From Mucilaginibacter sp. (GTDB lineage Bacteria; Bacteroidota; Bacteroidia; Sphingobacteriales; Sphingobacteriaceae), in NCBI RefSeq assembly GCF_028288185.1, contig NZ_JAQBOF010000020.1:16524-80523 (forward strand): 64,000 nt of DNA, given 5' to 3'. The notes under the pieces are model-generated. The model was not told the DNA's origin. It saw only the letters and a list, made by a program, of their open reading frames with translations, and searched no databases. Shown piece by piece: positions 62,020 to 64,000 of the stretch. The position numbers and the translations under genes are program-made. How positions within the stretch are numbered: position 1 is the stretch's first letter; each line of letters begins with the position of its first letter.

Positions 62020-62316
62020 ATGAATATAAAGATTGCAAATACCTTATTTGACGAGGGTGTGTTCTCTGCAATGTACAAGGCGGGGTTTATTACTACTAAA
62101 GTTTTTATTTACCGCGAGATCTACTTATGGGTACAAGCCCAGGTTAAGGCACGCGGTATAACTAAGAACCAGGCTGTATTAGAAGCCGAATTAAAGTTCG
62201 AGAAGGATGAGCGTACCATTTGGCGGGCTATGAATAGTTTTTCGGATGGTGACAAACTAGTGTCACCATCCATTCAAAATAGTTTTCCGACCTTTGATAT
62301 ATGCCAATCAGCATAA
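62020..62316 (+). CDS. Small helical protein, possible winged-helix type
   Basis: ATG 62020 (MNIKIANTLFDEGVF) is preferred; ATG 61993 adds nine residues and lies at a repeat edge. The ~98-residue protein has FIYREIYLWVQAQVKARGITKNQAVLEAELKFEKDERTIWRAM, suggesting an HTH. Its C-terminus runs into the first of three DKxVSP repeats (SDGDKLVSPSIQNSFP). Function unknown; it may be a regulator. Confidence 0.5.
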   Translation: MNIKIANTLFDEGVFSAMYKAGFITTKVFIYREIYLWVQAQVKARGITKNQAVLEAELKFEKDERTIWRAMNSFSDGDKLVSPSIQNSFPTFDICQSA

Positions 62317-62515
62317 CAAACCATTCGATTGCTGATTTTAATGATTTAAAGATTACGTTGATATTATCTGGTGACAAAGTGGTGTCACCCAATCCTAAAA
62401 TAATACTCCCGATCTTTGACTAAGATTTGTAGGATTAAAAGATTATAGGATTATTAGTTATCGAAATCAATAAAATCAACACCCAAGACTACTGACAAAC
62501 TAGTGTCACCATCAC
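62245..62515 (+). repeat. Three imperfect repeats with a GGTGACA-TGTCACC palindrome
   Basis: GGTGACAAACTAGTGTCACC (62248-62267), GGTGACAAAGTGGTGTCACC (62370-62389) and CTGACAAACTAGTGTCACC (62492-62510) are evenly spaced by about 122 bases. Each is followed by an A-rich stretch and CCGA(C/T)xTTTG. In one frame each translates DK(L/V)VSP...P(T/I)F. The first lies in the end of the upstream gene. About 400 bases after that gene hold no other open frame. Confidence 0.8.
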
Positions 62516-62585
62516 TAAAAGAAATAACCCCGATATTTGTATAGTTCAATTATCAGAACACAATTCAAGACCAATACTCGTGTCG

Positions 62586-62627
62586 AATCATGTAATCCTT
62601 AAATCGTGTCAATCAGCGATTCAGACA
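62586..62627 (+). repeat. Second copy of the AATCCT...TTCAGACAA dispersed repeat
   Basis: GTAATCCTTAAATCGTGTC and AATCAGCGATTCAGACAA match 30449-30490 in the same orientation. Confidence 0.6.
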
Positions 62628-62712
62628 ATATTAAACTCAATTCTCACATCTCACATCTCAAACAACATGAGTTACAAAATCTATTTATACGATACGGATA
62701 CCGATTGCATAG

Positions 62713-62983
62713 GCTCATCAATTTGTTATAGTCTCGTTATTGCAAAGTCAGTTCGACGCGCTTGTGTCTTTCACTTATAACGAAGGAATTGGCGCATTAC
62801 AAAAATCCACTTTGCTTCATAAGCTAAATGCTGAAGATTATGAAGGTTCAGCCGATCAGTTTAGTATGGAACAAAGTTACCAATCCGTCAACCGGCGAAA
62901 AGATAATACTGGATGCATTAGTAAAACGCAGGGCAAAAGAGCGACAATTATTTTTATCAAACATCACTAAAACTAACATATGA
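62713..62983 (+). pseudogene. 5'-truncated, frameshifted phage lysozyme (GH24-type)
   Basis: The frame at 62740 reads LQSQFDALVSFTYNEGIGAL and KSTLLHKLNAEDYEGSADQF, the classic C-terminal half of T4-type phage lysozymes. A shift near 62865 is needed to continue as WNKVTNPSTGEKIILDALVK and RRAKERQLFLSNI, ending at TGA 62981-62983, which overlaps the next gene's ATG (62980). The N-terminal half with the catalytic Glu/Asp/Thr is missing, since a stop at 62710 closes the frame. It is therefore inactive as written. Confidence 0.8.
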
Positions 62984-63237
62984 CAACAATAGAACACAGG
63001 GAACTAAGAGGTATTACCTTAAAAAATATTGTGGTTACAATACTCAGTACGGCAAGCATTGTTGTATCGGTAATGACAACCTATTTCCAATTAAAAAATG
63101 ACATAAAAGATTTGCGTACCCAGCAAAATACTGATTCCAGGATAACAGAGATCAGACTAAAACTATTGGAGGGCAATGTAGCGGTGCTACAACAAGAAGT
63201 AGATGAAATTAAAACTGTAAAACAAATTAAAAAATAA
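62980..63237 (+). CDS. Small membrane protein with coiled-coil tail (lysis region)
   Basis: The 85-residue protein has one transmembrane helix (NIVVTILSTASIVVSVMTTYF) and a C-terminal coiled coil (RITEIRLKLLEGNVAVLQQEVDEIKTV). It is immediately after the lysozyme remnant, overlapping its stop by ATGA, the usual place for a holin or spanin-like protein; the sequence fits neither family securely. Confidence 0.6.
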   Translation: MTTIEHRELRGITLKNIVVTILSTASIVVSVMTTYFQLKNDIKDLRTQQNTDSRITEIRLKLLEGNVAVLQQEVDEIKTVKQIKK

Positions 63238-63243
63238 CACTAT

Positions 63244-63696
63244 ATGAGCTTAAAATCTTTTTTATCCAAAATCTGGAATGAAATTAAAAATCTATTTGCC
63301 GGTATACCTGCCGAGTTAAAAACTGCTATACATATTGGCGTAATTGTGGCCGAAAATGCAAAAATATTTATCGATTCGCCTGCTGCTGATGTATTAACGG
63401 CATTGATTCCCGGCGACATAGATGATAAAATTAAAGATCTGCTTCGTGCAAAAATTCCGGTAATTTTAAGCGAGCTTAAACTAGCTGATAGCTGCCAAAA
63501 CATAACAGATCCTGCACAATTAACAACCTGTGCGGTTAAAGTTATACAGGGTTTAGATGGCGATATTAAGAGCGCTTTTCTGCACAACTTGTCGATTTTA
63601 GTAGCGGGTGTTGCCGCTGACGGGAAATTATCCTGGAGTGATGGTGTTTATTTAATGGAGTGGTATTATCAGTATCAATATAAAACAACCGCCTAA
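63244..63696 (+). CDS. Hypothetical protein next to the lysis genes
   Basis: A 150-residue mostly helical protein (SFLSKIWNEIKNLFAGIPAELKTAIHIG..., AADVLTALIPGDIDDKIKDLL, DGVYLMEWYYQYQYK). Two Cys (in DSCQNITD and LTTCAVK) could form a disulphide. It is 6 bases after the small membrane-protein gene and ends the plus-strand run before two tRNA genes. No family is recognised. Confidence 0.55.
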   Translation: MSLKSFLSKIWNEIKNLFAGIPAELKTAIHIGVIVAENAKIFIDSPAADVLTALIPGDIDDKIKDLLRAKIPVILSELKLADSCQNITDPAQLTTCAVKVIQGLDGDIKSAFLHNLSILVAGVAADGKLSWSDGVYLMEWYYQYQYKTTA

Positions 63697-63702
63697 GATG
63701 TG

Positions 63703-63786
63703 TGCCCGGAACGAGATTCGAACTCGTACATCCTTACGAATGCCACCCCCTCAAGATGGTGCGTCTACCAATTTCGCCACCCGGGC
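63703..63786 (-). tRNA. tRNA-Leu (anticodon GAG)
   Basis: On the minus strand: acceptor GCCCGGG/TCCGGGC, D-region GGCGAAATTGGTAGACGC, anticodon stem CCATC/GGTGG with loop TTGAGGG (anticodon GAG), a long variable arm, and T-arm ACGAG-TTCGAAT-CTCGT. This is a class II tRNA of 84 bases. Confidence 0.95.
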
Positions 63787-63793
63787 CTAAAAA

Positions 63794-63869
63794 TATGAGA
63801 TATCAGACTTAAGAAGTGAGACACTTAATATTTATCTCTTATCCAAAAATCTCACATCTCATATCTACA
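63794..63869. repeat. Word-type inverted repeat between the tRNA-Leu genes
   Basis: ATATGAGATATCAGAC and AGTGAGAC on the left pair with ATCTCACATCTCATATCT on the right. It is the same architecture as other word-type gaps. Confidence 0.6.
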
Positions 63870-63875
63870 TCGACG

Positions 63876-63959
63876 TGCCCGAAGAGAGACTCGAACTCTC
63901 AAGAGACAATTCTCAACGGCTTCTGAGACCGCAACGTTTACCAATTTCGCCATCCGGGC
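63876..63959 (-). tRNA. tRNA-Leu (anticodon CAG)
   Basis: On the minus strand: acceptor GCCCGGA/TTCGGGC, GGCGAAATTGGTAAACG D-region, anticodon stem GCGGT/GCCGT with loop CTCAGAA (anticodon CAG), a long variable arm, and T-arm GAGAG-TTCGAGT-CTCTC. It is a class II tRNA adjacent to tRNA-Leu(GAG), with no other gene between them. Confidence 0.95.
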
Positions 63960-64000
63960 TGCTAAAGCAGGGTGCAAATATAATTTTTCTGTAGTTAAAA

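Noticed and set aside
62245..62515. Possible CRISPR array of three 20-base repeats
   Set aside because: Spacing of about 122 bases is too long, flanks are also conserved, repeats vary and no cas gene is present.
63703..63959. tRNA-Leu genes as the prophage attachment site
   Set aside because: No copy of the tRNA 3' end was found on the left near 48 kb and there is no integrase, so the boundary cannot be supported.

Overview
The window is a chromosomal segment of a Bacteroidota bacterium, most likely a member of the Sphingobacteriaceae (Mucilaginibacter/Pedobacter-like). The reasons are a SusC/SusD pair, carboxypeptidase-regulatory-like (CarboxypepD_reg) domains on outer-membrane proteins, TAnnTTTG-type -7 promoter elements, a GT117 (DUF2723) protein, LytS/LytTR signalling, moderate G+C and many intergenic palindromes. 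The assignment is by eye; no database search was run.

Layout. 1-5.4 kb: end of a leucine/isoleucine operon (leuC end, leuD, leuA-type synthase, leuB, ilvA), with a terminator-like hairpin between a candidate ilvA promoter and its ATG. 5.4-19.5 kb: housekeeping genes (secreted M1 peptidase, Spx/ArsC-like protein, pth, rplY, prs, tRNA-Gln, GT117 membrane glycosyltransferase, accA, glyS) plus small secreted proteins. 19.5-20 kb: a decayed ORF6N-domain gene. 20-27 kb: a TPR sensor kinase convergent with an orphan SusD/SusC pair, flanked by copies of a dispersed repeat.

27.6-30.1 kb: a compact two-gene operon. A MazG-like nucleotide pyrophosphohydrolase overlaps by ATGA a 730-residue protein that joins a GIY-YIG nuclease fold, a DUF2075 P-loop helicase-like core and a C-terminal LexA/S24 domain that keeps an Ala-Gly cleavage site and a Ser/Lys dyad. 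Inverted copies of a dispersed repeat flank it. This is the best candidate for an undescribed system: a defence or damage-response effector that may be controlled by self-cleavage. 30.1-44.5 kb: about 0.9 kb of repeats, then OsmC, an OYE-family reductase, ssb, an SDR, a flippase-like protein, an agmatine-to-putrescine pair (aguB, aguA), a LiaF-like/LytS/LytTR envelope-stress set, and an arsenic operon (arsR, DUF6428, arsC, acr3) with two palindromic ArsR operator candidates. 44.7-48 kb: a large TonB-dependent receptor.

48-63.7 kb: a reduced prophage or domesticated phage-tail locus ending next to two tRNA-Leu genes. It has an S24 repressor and small regulators on the minus strand, then on the plus strand terminase small and large subunits, a tail-chaperone-like gene with a perfect T_TTT_TTT slippery site and a -1 extension frame, large tail proteins (one with a SprB-like repeat), a tape-measure protein, a frameshifted 5'-truncated lysozyme and small lysis-region proteins. 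No portal, capsid, protease, integrase or replication gene was seen. A 170-bp stranded tape-measure fragment and two small paralogous genes sit in a 0.8-kb accessory insertion before the tape-measure gene.

Nearly every intergenic gap holds a palindromic element. Several are dispersed repeat families; others are locus-specific inverted repeats built from short repeated words.
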